From the NCBI RefSeq assembly GCF_027744825.2, contig NC_071335.1:11675001-11739000 (forward strand): a DNA stretch of 64,000 bases. The letters are read 5' to 3'. The notes below the pieces were generated by a model that saw only the letters and a list, made by a program, of their open reading frames with translations, ran no database searches and was not told the DNA's origin. This DNA is from Synchiropus splendidus. Lineage: Eukaryota; Chordata; Actinopteri; Syngnathiformes; Callionymidae. Positions 1-15,100 of the stretch are shown one piece after another; within the stretch, counting starts at the first letter, position 1; every line of letters starts with the position of its first letter. The position numbers and the translations under genes were made by a program.

Positions 1-230
1 ATTAAAGACACAAAGGAAGTAGAACACATTCACCAAAAATATCTGGATGTCCATCGAACAGATGAGTGGATGAGACTATGTTGAAGGTAATAGTCTCATA
101 TTCCGACAACAGCCAACTAATTCTTACATGTTTTAGACAAAGCGAATCAATGAAAACACAATTTAAGTAAAAGAGATCATTGATGCTCAATCTAGCTGGT
201 ACAATAATTCAGGTCCCCACATTTAACTTA

Positions 231-1441
<1,211 letters not shown>

Positions 1442-1464
1442 CCTGCCGCCTCACCAGAAGAAAC

Positions 1465-3742
1465 CTAGGTGACAAAAAGATGTCAATCAAACTGTGGCAG
1501 TAGCATTTGGAGGAAGAGGAAGAAGAAGAAGAGGAAGAAGAAATAAAGGCATTAAATGCTATGCCAACATGAAATAACCAGCCATGGACAGTACCAAATT
1601 TACTAGTAGTTTAGTAGTTTTTTCAGTGTCTGTACTGTGAGTTTTATTCTGTACACAAACTTCCTACATTCACTCCATTTGAAAGTGAAATATCACATTA
1701 CCATGAATTCAATTACTTTTCTTCCTACCCGCCCCCCAGTCAGTGGACTAGGGCACCCATTTATTACAAAATTTGCAAGTCAGTGAGCTTTATTTGTCTC
1801 AGTGTGTTCCAAATGCCCACGCCTGCTGTGTCACCGATTAACAGTAAATTTGCTTGTTAATAGAGTAGGGCCAACAATGAAAAGCATGGGTTCGAAGAGA
1901 CAAGGTCCTTAGTACTGAACCACTCTTTGTCGCATGATACAAAAAGTCTACTAAATGAAATGTAATCTAACATAAGGCAAATGTCTTTGAGCTGGGGCAG
2001 AGGGAATGATCTGGATTCTCTCGCCCAGCACCCGGGTCATAGATTCATGTTTGGAACAGAAAATATGACCTTTTTGCTTGCATTGTTTACAACACGCAAA
2101 TTTTCACAGGCTACAAAAGGCTCAGGTTTATACTTATACTTAACTAGAATATGAATATAACAGTGAATATAACATTTAACTGACTGGACCTTTCCAAAAA
2201 CAGCCGCTTAAGTTATTATTTATTTACATTTTATTTGATTTATTAAATCAGATTATTGCATGGCAACATTCACTTCAGTCAAGTAGTATTTGACCTGGAG
2301 TATTGGTGCTCTGGTAAGAACGTTGGATACTCATAACCTTGATAAAAAGAGCTCATTCAAAATTGGCACTTAATTCACAAGACGCAGAAAATAACAGAAT
2401 GCATCAAAAGTAATGCACAAAAAAAGCGGAGCACGTACTTCAGAACACATTTTAAGTTACATAATTCTTATATGAATAAGGATACAGTGATTGAAATACT
2501 TGTAAATCAATAGAGTGACTTATTTCTGCTGCTGAATAGTCTTGCCTAGTCTAGTATTATTATTTTTATTTCATTTGTATTTTCTTTCTTATTCTCTGTG
2601 TGATGCTCTTCCTAACTGCATGCCCTTTCTTGCCTCTATTGTTACTGGAAACGTAAATTTCCTGGAGGGAGTCATCCCAAAGGGATCAATAAAGTCAAGT
2701 CTAAGTCTAAGTCTAAGTTGAGCGCACTCGCTGCATGCATGCCGTTTCAACATTCACCAGCAGATGGAAGTAGAGATTCAACCAAGGTCGATTGATATTC
2801 AAAGATCCTCGCTGCCAAACACCACACTTGTGTTGTCCCCCCCACCACCACCCATCCCATCTCACACTTTACCTCATGAATTCAAACAAAGGACCGCAGT
2901 AGCCCAAGCAAAGCCTTTGTCACACTTCTCTGTTGTTTACATCGCTATATAAGACGCACCATGACGCACGAGTTGGTTACGTAATAGACCGCTGCACGCA
3001 GAAACAAGTTGCGATTTATTTCTTTTGCAACGTTTTTGTATCCAACGTCTTTGTCCTGGCAGCTTGACTTGAGCACTTGTGTCACAATACACGCAGAACA
3101 CCTTAATTTGACGAGTTGTAATTCCAGCAAGTAAAGAAATAAGTCATAGTTTCACGTCTTTGCGAAGTGTGGACCTCAACAGCTCGACCGATCTTTGTTG
3201 TCTGCTAATCCTGCTAACGAGACTCACTTTGTTATGATGCCATGTTAAAGCCAGCCTCGCCAATAGTTGGGTGGCCATTTAGATGTGTTTTTTTACAGTG
3301 TTTGTAAATTGCATTAGGCAAAAGCCATGACTAGAACTCGACAAAAGGAAGAAGAAACGTAAATCCCATTAGCTAAGTTAAAGATGCACGCGAGTCAGTG
3401 GGGTTTAAATGTCCCCTCCAAGGTGGCTTCAGATAGGCCCACAACCACCACGCTGGCGGAGAAAAGTGTGCCATCAGCGGCTGAAACGCCATCCCATAAC
3501 ACGGATTTGTAAAAGCAAACCGTGCATTAAGTTGTAGACCTAAATGTCCATGATACTTCCGATCCGATTGCACGGACACATACTAACTTCACTGTCTTGC
3601 TATGCTAACAGCTAGCTGTTGATAGCCCAAGTAATTCCACACAAAATACACGGCTGTGCTCTGTAGAATGGAGGACGATGAGGAACAATGCATACAATCG
3701 ACCAAGTGGATATTTCTCATTTGAATGTGCAAGTGTCTTACC
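1465..3742 (-). other. first intron of the kdm4c-like gene (inferred)
   Basis: Non-coding stretch upstream of the kdm4c start codon. It begins after a splice acceptor (CACCTAG) at 1465-1471 on the minus strand and probably runs to a donor (AAG/GTAAGA) near 3742. It contains a purine-rich GAA/GAG run at about 1508-1541 and a LINE-like 3' tail at about 2640-2717. No exon-like conserved reading frame was recognised. Confidence 0.45.
2640..2717 (+). mobile_element. 3' tail of a fish LINE/SINE-type retroposon
   Basis: The segment ends with a 'GGGATCAATAAAGT' motif followed by a short tandem tail of TCTAAG units. Many teleost L2-like LINEs and the SINEs they mobilise end this way. Only the extreme 3' end is recognisable, as expected for a strongly 5'-truncated insertion. 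Family assignment is from memory of the motif. Confidence 0.6.
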
Positions 3743-3850
3743 TTGATTCAGAAAGACTCAGTCGTGTTGTTGTTGATCTTCCTTGTTCGCCCAGCTGATT
3801 CACATGACAGCCTCTGCTCTGGATGCTAACGCTGCTACGTGACTTTCAGT
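3743..3850 (-). promoter_or_regulatory. possible 5' non-coding exon and promoter of the kdm4c-like gene
   Basis: On the minus strand a good donor (AAG followed by GTAAGA) occurs at about 3743, and an acceptor lies 23 bases upstream of the kdm4c ATG. This suggests a non-coding first exon immediately above 3743. The exact transcription start cannot be seen, and no TATA box is evident. Transcript data would settle it. Confidence 0.35.
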
Positions 3851-4412
3851 GGATCCCGGTTTCGACTCACAAGCGGGACCCAGACGGAGGTTGACCGTGG
3901 AATTGAGCCTCTCCCCCCCACCAGCCCTTTGACGAGTGGGTCAGCCAGGAAGCAACAATTTGACTGGGAGGCTGATCACAACACAGCGGGAGTTGGTGAA
4001 CCTACAGCGACAAGCACAGTTCCAACACCACAGAATAGTGGAGACTCGATTGGCCTTGATGGGAACGCGTTGTTGAGTTTTTGTGCATGAAACCATCGCT
4101 TGTATGACCCTACCTCCAGTTTCTTAATGCAGTTTCATTCATATAAACCAAATCTTAAACATTTTCCTTAATATTTTCTATAAAATCTATCCAGTGATGG
4201 GTACTTTTGTTGCAATGTAACTTCACGCGCTGATCCCCAATATTCTTATTTTATATTTCTATGAATGTAGAGAAAACATCCATATAGTCAGAATTTTACA
4301 TTTTTATATTAATATATCACAATATTTATTTTGGAATTAATTAAATTTTTAGCTCATAGAATTGTTATGTTTAATATGTTATATGTTCTATATATTTTTT
4401 CTATTGTTATGT

Positions 4413-5151
4413 ACATGTTTGTAGTTCTTTGTAGTATTGGGGAGTGTTTTGAGCGAGGCAGCCATTTTGCAAACTTTAATTTAAAATCTTATTTTGATGT
4501 GAAGCTCTATTCGTGTGTGTTGTTATGAGACTTGTATGGATATGTGCAACAGTGTAACTAACAAAAATAACCTGCAGTCTGCAATCATAATACTAAGGAA
4601 GATAAAAGAAAAATTACATAGATAAATTAAACATTTTAATTTCAATGAATCACACTAAAGATGAGTTAACTTGTCACCAACGTCATATTAATCAAACATT
4701 ATGTATCTGTTCTAAATGTAACTTTAAGGAAGATGTTATCACCTCAGAGGCACTGAGAAGGCACATAAACATGCTAAAAACACAACATTGTTAGCATTAA
4801 TGGCCACACTTGTGTTGATAGCATCTTCCTTTAAGTTACATTAAAGTAACAGATACAACATTTGTGATTCATCTGCCATTGATCGTGAGTTAGCTCAGTT
4901 TTAGTGCAGTTTTAGTACATTTGTCTTTTATCCTCCTTAGTATTATGATTGCAGACTGCAGGTTTTGTTACTACACACATATCCATACCGGTCCCATCAG
5001 ATCATATTTTTCTTCCTCAGTATTCCCACACACTAATAGAGCTTCACATCAAAATGACATTTTAAATTTCAAAGTTAAGACTAATTAAAGTTTGCAAAAT
5101 GGCTGCCTCACTCAAAACACTCCCCAAAACTACAAAGAACTACAAACATGT
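4413..5151. mobile_element. large imperfect inverted repeat, fold-back or MITE-like element
   Basis: The left arm (about 4413-4750) and the right arm (about 4815-5151) are reverse complements of each other with substitutions and small gaps. Both outer ends are ACATGTTTGTAGTTCTTTGTAG. Shared internal blocks include the GGGGAGTGTTTTGAG, CTGCAGTCTGCAATCATAAT and AACTTTAAGGAAGAT regions. The central spacer is only about 60 bases. No transposase reading frame is present. It lies between the kdm4c and ecpas promoters. A non-autonomous DNA transposon is the simplest reading; a local inverted duplication is the alternative. Confidence 0.7.
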
Positions 5152-5860
5152 CTGTGAGACTCTCCTAGTAACAACAGATCACAAATGTCAATGAACTCTG
5201 CAATGAAAGTTGTTTGTTAACTGAAAAATATAACTGACTGATGTGTCGTCTTGTCAAGCACTTAAAAGCCTCAGTCAGATAAAACCATGTGACACCACTC
5301 AAACTCACACCATTTGTGAAAGTGATGTTTCACTTTGCTCTGCACATGCTTTAACTTCTCTGTTACTGGGAGTGATATGACAAAATTAAGGGACGAAGCA
5401 AATGGCTGTTCTCTTCCTTATAAATGTGTTGTTATAAGATAATATTGTCCTTTATTCTTCCCACATTGGGGAAATGTGACTTGTCACAGCAGCAAAGTAA
5501 ACATTCATCTGCCTGGAGTTGGACCTAGATTATGTTGCTTTGCCATAGCTCATTGAAGTGGATGGGGAAAAGAAAATCTCGTCATATGTAGAAACCTTCA
5601 CCCTAGTGACTTGGCAACTCATAAACTGATGAATGAGTAGAAATTTGAAAACCTTTTTAATGATTAAATCCACCTCATGGTTCAGTCGAACATCTCCTTG
5701 GATAATTATTATTTTTTTGATTACTAGTTATTATTGTTATTATGTACTACTTAAAATGATATTTTTAATTATAATTTCATGCATGTATGTATGATTTCAT
5801 ATTGAGAAAAGGTTTATTTGTTTGCTTTGCAGTGGCTTTGACATGGTACCATTCTGGTGA

Positions 5861-5861
<1 letters not shown>

Positions 5862-5891
<30 letters not shown>

Positions 5892-5893
5892 TT
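5862..5893. repeat. (ATT)n microsatellite
   Basis: About ten uninterrupted copies of a TTA/ATT trinucleotide, upstream of ecpas. Confidence 0.9.
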
Positions 5894-6151
5894 AGCCCGT
5901 AAATGTTTCATTTTGTTTCGTTTCAATTTGTTAACTTAATGCTGTAAACGACATATTTATGGACGATGTATTTATTTTTAATTAAGGTAATAAATTACTT
6001 ACAAGAACTAAAGCAAGTGAGTTACATGAATATTGATTATATTGCACTTTAAAAGAAAAAATATAGCAACGATCAAGAGTGAGGAGGCGTGGCGGTGGTG
6101 CGTTTAATGACATTCGGTAAACTCGGAGGTCGCTGTTGACTTTCTACAAAC

Positions 6152-9100
6152 ATGGCTGCTCAGGATGAACTCAGTAAGTTTCTCTTTGCGTTATGGATTG
6201 CACTCATAACTTAGATATTCTAGTCGTTGTTGTCATGACATTATTACTTCAATTCCGTTCTTGGCCACTTGTTCCCTGGTATTTTTAGCCGAGATAAAGC
6301 CCGCCATAGTGAAAAACCGGGTGGAAAATGATAGCGAGCTAGTTAGCTGTTGCTAGTTAGCTACCGACAGAAGGCCATTTGCCCAGTCATGCTGCATCTG
6401 AATATATCTGAATGCTTTAACTCATTGTGACAAGAACAGTTATAAGACCCAACATTTCTCGTTCGTCAGTTAGAGCGTTTGATGCCATTAATGTGCGTTG
6501 CCATAGCTAATACACATTTCACCGGTCTAGGAAAAGCCAAAATACACAGTTGGCTTTTTAAAATGTAGCTAGCAGGTTGGTGAGCTATGCCAGGAGACGG
6601 TGGCAAGCCTTTGTTAACAGGATACATCGGTGACGTGTCCTTCCTTAACTATTACCACACCTTCATGTATTCCACTACATAATAGTTGACATGACAGGAA
6701 TGGAATATATATACATCTATATGTCATGCTTAGTTGTGGTGTACCAAAGCTATGCCATAATGAATGTGTAATAGCATTCGGTTTATATTTCTGTATAATA
6801 GACATGTGCTTGTTTATAATGATATGCTTGACTAAACAGACCAGTTGGAGAGAGTCTTCCTTCGCCTTGGCCATGCCGAAACAGATGAACAGCTGCAGGA
6901 CATCATCTCCAAGTTCCTGCCTCCTGTACTACTCAAACTCTCAAGTGTTCAGGAAGGTGTTCGGAAGAAAGTAAGATGGAGATCTCCTCATACTCACACG
7001 TTGTTGCAAGAATAGTCGTGACTTAAAACGTAACATTTTATTGTTTTCCTGTGTAAGGTCATGGAGTTGTTGGTGCACTTGAACAAGAGGATTAAAAGCA
7101 GACCAAAGATACAACTGCCAGTGGAAACCCTTCTGGTTCAGTATCAGGATCCTGCCGCTGCCTCATTTGTGACGGTACTGTTGTAGTTTTTAGTGTTTTA
7201 CAGGCTCCAATGCTACCATTTTACTGATGTGGACTTTTGTATTAGAGTCATGATTTTGTATTTATCACTGTCCTATTTGTCAGTGACATATGGGAAACTC
7301 CTTCCACACATACTGTAGATATTTAAAAAGTAGGCAAACAGTATTCCTCAAGTTCCCCTAAGCAACCTCCACAAAGCCTCTTTGTCTATATATATCTTCT
7401 TTTTTATTTCTTAAAGCTTTCATAGAACACTCCCAAAATGTAACAGTTTAGATAATAGACAATCTCAATGTAAGATGTATCCAAATATGAAATAGAGTTT
7501 TGTAAATACTTAATTGTTTTCATGCTGTATGTTATAGAATTTCACCATCATCTACATCAAAATGGGCTACCCTCGTCTTGAGGTAGGAAAACAGTGTGAG
7601 TTGGCTCCTACTCTTCTAACAGCCATGGAGGGAAAACCACAGCCACAGCAGGACAGGTGGGAAACATTTGTATGATTTTTTTAAAAATCATTGTTAAGCT
7701 GTGCATTCTATTTTTATTGTATGAAATGACTATTTCAAATCTCTCTCTCTCTAAATCCCAGCCTCATGCACTTGCTGATACCCTCTCTGTACCACATGAA
7801 GTATCCATCAGACACCTCTAAGAATGCAGCCCCATTTAACTTAACTGAGCGGCCAAAAACAGTTCAACTGCTTTTAGAGTTTATGCTGGATGTTTTACTG
7901 ATGCCATATGGGTGAGTTTTAATAAAAGGTTCTTGGAGAATGTATATTTTTTCTAACTACAATATATTTCTGATCTAACAGGTTTGTGCTGAAAGAGTCT
8001 CCAACTCGTCCGACTCCCTCCTCCTCCTCTCAGGGAAGTACTTCTGAAGGGTCAGTGGCGGCTTCAAGTCAGGGTCTTCCACAGCCACCCCCAGGAATGA
8101 ACATTTATGCTGCGAAAAGGGTTATTGGAGAGTCTCAGTGGAGTGCTGAACAGCTTGAGCAGGTATAGTCTATTGTTCCACAATAGCTGGCGCTTGTTCA
8201 AGTTATGTGGCTGTCGTGTTAGATTCTTTTTTTTTCTCTACAGTGTAAGTTGGGTATTGTAAAGTTCATCGAAGCCAATCAAGTGCCAGAGGTGGAAACA
8301 GTTGTGCACTTGGTGGTGGCCTCAAGTGACACAAGGCACAGTGTGGCAACTGCAGCTGATCTGGAGTTGAAGAGCAAACAGAGGTTTGTTCAGTCATTTT
8401 GATTGTGGATCTTATCCAGGATGACGACTTATATTCAAACCATTAATGTTACATGGTTGATTCATTTGATATTTGAGTTCAATAGATGCATATTGTGCAG
8501 TTTATTGTGATTTAACAACATTAATTGAGGAAGAACTTTTGTAAAAGGTTTTTTTTTAACTTTTTTGTGCCTCTAGCATTATAGATTGGAACAATCCTTT
8601 AATCATCAACAAAATGTACAAGGTGTACTTGGGAGATGTTCCTCTCAAGACCAAGGTTTGTACAGCGTATTTCACATTTTGAACCTTCAATTAAAAGTTC
8701 ACTGTTTCATGTTCGGTGTATTAATATTTTTTTTTAAATATACCCGCACACCAGGGTGGAGGTGTGAAGCAGGAGCTGAAACATGAGCCAGTCAGCACCA
8801 GAGTCAAAATGAAAATCCTGCCACATCTTTTACGTTCACGTCTTGCTGCTGAATGCTTCCCGGCAAACATCCAGGTATGTGTGCTCCTTACAACTGCATG
8901 GCTAAAGCAAAGTTTGATACCACCTTTCTTGGTTCCTAGGTTGTATATGATGGACTTTTTGGAGCCAATACAAACAACAAACTGCTCTCACTCACATTGC
9001 AATTTGTTCATCACATATGCATGGTGTAAGTGAATTTCATTTCTAATTACATGAATGTTTGAGCACGTCTTCTCCTTTTAAAATCCTTATTGTTTTCATT

Positions 9101-12100
9101 TTATAGGTGCCCTGACAGCAACAAGCCTCTTGGGCTGATGTTGCTGAACGGACTGACTAAGCTCATCAATGAATATAAGGAGGTATGTAATGCCACTTTT
9201 TTCTCTGTTTGCAACAACATAACTTTTATTGTTCCAATTGTCTCCATGCAGGATCCTAAATTACTCTGTGTTGCGTATTCGGCTGTTGGGAAATTGTCTA
9301 GGTAAGGTGGTTCAATGGTTGTTTGCATGAAATTATGTTGAGTAAATGTTATATATTTAATATCCAAATGAAGTGCGTAATGGCCCTGTTTGAATAATAA
9401 TATTTTGTAATCCTTTCCCATTCTTCCACCTGAATTTCCAGCCGTATGCCTCAGCTCTTCACCAAGGACATCGCTCTTGTGCAGCAGTTTTTTGAATCCA
9501 TGTGTAAGGTGCGAGCCAAAAGAATATTAGTCGTGCAGTTTAGCCATCACTGAACAAAAACATCACGAAGAAAAGTCCCTTAAAAAAACTGTTGTCGTTT
9601 TTCTAGGAGGAGCCAGATGTCCGTCTTGCCATTCAGGAGGCTTTGTCCATGATGGTTGGTGCTTATGCAAACCTGCAGGGGGCGCTGTTGAACCTGATGG
9701 AGGCTCTGGTCGCTGCTTACATAGTGAAGGTGAGCGCTTGTCGGAAGGAACCAGTTTTTACCAAACTCATTGAGTTGATTACATCTTTATGTTTGTGTAA
9801 TTGCAGCCAGAAGTGCAAGTTCGACAGGTTGCCATGAAGTTTGCTAGCACAGTGTTTGCTCCGGATCATGTCCAGTCAAGATACCTGCTCCTTCTGGCTG
9901 CTGGAGATCCGTAAGTGCAGAAGCAAAAGTGCCTCTATTTCATATTGATCCCTAAGACCCAATAGTGGCACAACAATCCAACTAAGTAAAAGTTTTGCAA
10001 GTGATAGATCAGAAAGTTTTTCCTTTCTAGGAGGGAGGAGGTGAGTGGGGAAGCACAGAGGGTCCTCAGGATGCTTCCGACTAAAATCTCAGAGAAGGAA
10101 GGACAAAAGCCAATACCCTCCTTTCCTGATATGGTGGCTTACATCCAGGAAAAGGTAAAGCATCATTTGTTAAACAATGGTGCAAATAATGTTAGCAAAT
10201 TAGCTTAAACTAGATTGATGACATTTTGTATCCTATTTAGCACCTGATGTGCCAGAGCTAATCAATTTACTTTTTCCAGGCGTCGCAGAGAATAAAGACC
10301 CCGGCAAAATACATTGTTGGAACTTCTGCTATTCCTTTCAACCCCTCAGCCTTCACAGAGGTAGTTCTTTCTTCGTTAGTATCTTCAGTCTAATCCTCCT
10401 TTGTGCTGCTGTTTAAGTCTACTCTTCCTTTCTCAGATTGTGCTGTACCTGCGCATGTGTCTAGCCCACAGTGCCGGGGCCACACCCATGTCTAACCGGC
10501 TGGCTGACATGCAGGACGATGCACCTGCCATTGGTTGCTACATCCGATCGCTGTTGACCTCTGAAGCTCAGACTGCAGGGTCAAAGGCCTCTGAAGCTAA
10601 TCCTGTATATGTTTACATGGATCTACTGCATCAGTTGTTGTCTGCTGTTGGAGGTGAGATTATCCATGTCTTGCATGATGAACAAGTGCTTCACCATGAC
10701 AGCCTACTATCATAATTACTCATGCGAATATTGGTTGGGCACTGAATTTTGTAGAATTGGAAGGTGTTTTCCTCTATAACTTGAAATCTCTGAGTTTTCC
10801 CTTTAAAGGAACAAAAATGAAACTTAAATGAATGTGTGGACCACACACTGTAATGAACACATTTGTCTGTCTTTTGAAAACTGCTCTTGTTTTCAGTCCT
10901 AAGTAGCAGCTGTATCATCATGGTTTGCTAACTATCCCACCTTTTTAACACAATCTTTAGGCATCCCAGTTATGTACTGTCTCCTAGAGGTGGTCTCTGT
11001 TTGTCCGGAGAAACTGGCTCCCAAGCTTGTTCAAAAAATTGACTGGATAAAGGTGAGCATATACATTTCGGCATGTTGGTCGAGCTATCTAGTTCTAATA
11101 TAAGCTGTTTTCTTTGAAAGAGTCTGATGAACACAAATAAGGAAGACATGAGGGAACTTGCAGCTCAGCTGTATGCTGTTGTGGTTTCCACCATGACTGG
11201 CAGTGAGCTGCAAAAGGCTGTGAACAACCTGGTCAAGATCACCAAAGACAACCATGTAAGAGAATCACATATACCCATATTAAGCTTAGATTTTCCTCAG
11301 AAATGTCAGTATGGTGTCACATTTGTTTTACCAGAGTCCAGAGACCCAGCATGGTGCCCTCCTGGCTCTTGGCTACATGGTGGGTCGGTGCATGAGCAAG
11401 AGGAAAGCTGCCTCCAGTGAAATTCCTCAAATAAACTCTGAAAAAGATGACGAGCTTGTTGCCATGGCCACAAAAACAATTGGTTTGTGCAGATTCTTTT
11501 TCTGGCTAAGGTTCTGTTATCTGTCTTTTGTTGAATGACCACAGCGCCTTTGTTTTTCCATCCAGGTTCATTTCTGGACAGCAGCAGTGCATTGTTAGCT
11601 GTCGCAGCTTGTACTGCGCTGGGAGAAATTGGACGTAATGGCGTCCTGCTGATTCCTGCGGATGGCGACGGCTTCACTAAGCTGTCTATTGTAGAAAACC
11701 TGCTGGCCCGAATCCCTTCTGGCAAGGAAAACGCCAAGGTAAGTGTGAGCACACATGGTCACCTACAAGTATTCTTTTGTTTCGTCAGTGATTTTAAGCA
11801 CTTCATAATTTCTTCTTTTTTTTTTGGATGAATCCAGATGAAGGAGAGATCTATCCAGACTTTGGGTTATCTGCCGGTCGGTGATGGAGACTTCCCTCAC
11901 CAGAAAAAGATTCTGCAAGGACTCATGGATTCTGTGGAGGTAAAGAACCATCCCTGTTATTTATAAATACATGTGAAGTAGGAGCAATTTTTTTTTCAGT
12001 TCATATCTCCGTCATGATATAAAAGAATACAATTTTTGTATCTCAAGCGGCGCAATTTGAAAAGCAAAAACACACCCTTCAGTTTTTTTCTATGTGCTGC

Positions 12101-15100
12101 AGTGCTTTGTTCCTTTCTCTGATTTTATTTAAGACATTGATACTAACATGTTTACAAGACTTGAAGTCAACATTCTACAGTGATTAAAGTTTTTTTCTTT
12201 TCACAGTTCAATATTTGGGATAGGGAATAGGTGTTCCTGTGTTATGTCTAAAGTTGATCTTCTTCCCCATAAAAAGGCAAAACAGGTCGAGTTGCAGTTT
12301 ACAGTGGGGGAAGCTGTCACTTGTGCTGCTTTAGGCACAAGCTCCGGAGCTGTTAGAGACCCGTGGACTTGCACTGAGGACCAGTACACCGTCCCATCCA
12401 GTAGGAACCTCATCATGCACCTGACTAGCTTTTTGAAGGCTCCGCTGAGCTTTCATTTCTGATGTGTTCTTTCACTTGAATTTTCAGACTTAAAAAACAA
12501 CGATGTTGTTCCCTGGGTCCTGAACTCCATCCTGAGCAAGTACATACCCAGTCAGAATCCCCATGTCCGACAAGCTGCATGCATTTGGCTGCTTTCTCTG
12601 GTGAGGAAGCTCAGCCAGCACACAGAAATCAAGGTACGGTTTATACAGTGTTCATTATTCTATGAAGACTTCTCTATGGCCATTTATTGTTGTAAATACA
12701 TTAATGAAATAATGGAAACCATGCATGGTATTTGTTGGATGCTTTTACTCCTGTTATATCATCATAACCCTCCACATTTTGAGATGAAATGACAACCAAA
12801 GCCTTTTTTTTCCCACCCAGTCCCACTTGAAGGAGATCCAGGTGGCATTCATATCAGTTCTTTCTGATCCTGATGGTGAGCTTCTGTTCATGACTCCTGC
12901 AACACCGAGACCTGAATATCAATGACTGATGAGTTCTGTCGTTTCACAGAGTTGAGTCAGGATGTTGCTTCTAAAGGGCTTGGACTAGTGTATGAGATGG
13001 GTGGAGAAAAAGACCAACAGGAGCTTGTGTCCACTTTGGTAGAAACCCTCATGACCGGAAAAAGGTGTGTATTTGATGAGCGGGTGAATCCGAATTTTTG
13101 CACGACATGAACATGAACATTGCCCCCTGCAGAGTTAAGCATGCTGTTTCAGAAGACACGCAAGTGTTTCAAGGAGAGGGAATAGGGAAAACACCAGACG
13201 GGTAAGTGACAGTGGCGCAGTAATATTCCTCCATCTTTTTTTTTGCCCACATCTATATGATAATATGAGCTTTATCAATCATGCGTTGCATTTGCAGCCA
13301 TGGCTTGTCCACTTACAAGGAACTATGTTCCCTGGCGAGTGACCTGAACCAACCGGATCTTGTCTACAAATTCATGAATTTAGCCAATCATCACGCCATG
13401 TGGAACTCCCGCAAAGTAATTCATCATTGCTTTAAATGGCCCCAAAATGTCCACATATTTGCTCACGTACTTCCCACACCCTCTTTTTCATGAAGGGAGC
13501 AGCATTTGGCTTCCACATGATTGCTGCCAAGGCTGGGGAGCAGTTGGCTCCGTTCCTGCCACAACTGGTGCCTCGACTGTATCGCTACCAGTTTGATCCA
13601 AACCTGAGCATCCGACAAGCCATGACCAGTATCTGGGATGCTCTGGTCACTGACAAGACCCTGGTGAGTTCCTAAACATATGATGTGTGGTAAACAAACA
13701 GTTCATGCTCACACAGATAAATAAATGGCACATGCCATGTGTTTCAGGTGGATAAGCATCTCAAGGAGATCCTGCAGGATGTCATCTCGAACCTGACCAG
13801 TAGCACTTGGAGAGTGCGTGAGTCCAGGTAGCATAAACTACACTTACATTCATGGTTAATGTTAGATGTATTTTTATTTTCTAATGCAGTCAGGAGCATG
13901 AATAGTGAGTTTTGATGCCGTTCTTATCCTTCCAGCTGCCTGGCACTGAATGATCTGATCCGTGGTCGTCAAGCAGATGATCTAATCGACCACCTGGCAG
14001 AGATGTGGGAGACCTTGTTCAGAGTCCTCGATGACATCAAGGTAAGCTGTAATCTAATATTTTCCCATCTTATGTGCCTCTGAGCATGATGGTGGTAATG
14101 GTTATTCAAATGGCTTGGTGCTGGATATGGACCAGTTTATTGTTTAAGATATTTAGTTGTGACATTGAAGCAAGAAGGCGTGATAAGGTGATAAGGTGAG
14201 ATGGAGGACTAGCTAGGAGGCACAAAAAGATGAGTGTTGGGGGTGGCTGACATTGTCTTATCATACTATGGCAAAGTGTAGTAAAGTAAATGCAAGTTAA
14301 CACTGTGCACACATGAAGTGAATCAACATGAATGTCCAGTTGTTATATGCACTTATTTTCATTTCAGGAGTCTGTGAGGAAGGCAGCTGATCTGACTCTG
14401 AAAACACTCAGCAAGGTAACTCTGCTGACTTCCCTGGAGTTAAAGCTTGTTGCTAAATCCACCTCATTGTATGCAGGTTTGCACTCGTATGTGTGAGTCC
14501 ACTGGCTCCGCAGCACAGCGAACGGTCGCTGTCATTTTACCCACCTTACTGGATAAAGGCATCGTGAGCAGCGTGACGGAAGTTCGAGCGTTGAGGTAAC
14601 GTTTGTTTGTAAGCCCCAAAATCCATTTCAGTAAAGCAGGCTTTCGTGGGATCTCGGCTAACGTAGAACTGATTTGAGTTTGGTGGTGTTCTGTGGGATC
14701 ATTTGGGTGGAATCCAGTTTTTCTCCTTCACCATCGGTCTTGTGACCAGACTGGTTACTAACTAGAAGTGCTAATGATACTTTTCAGGAAGGCGGCACTT
14801 TCAGGTTTAGGCATGTGAGTGGTGCGAAAAGGAGTCTGCTTGATAATTGCTACAGTGTGTGTATTGAGAAAACAGTATATTGGTGTCAGGACGTACCTCT
14901 TCACATGAATTTTGACTTCAACATGCCTCCCGTTGGGCTGACAAATGTGTGTCTCTTTCACACCACCCCTCACCAGTATCCAGACTCTGGTCAAGATAAG
15001 CAAAACGGCTGGTGCCAGACTAAAGCCCCATGCTTCCCGGCTTATCCCGGCCCTCCTGGAGGCGCTCAGCACTCTGGAACCTCAAGTCCTCAACTACCTC

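Noticed and set aside
3373..4090. ORFs of 68 and 83 codons near the kdm4c promoter
   Set aside because: No recognisable family; the region fits 5' UTR/promoter DNA better.
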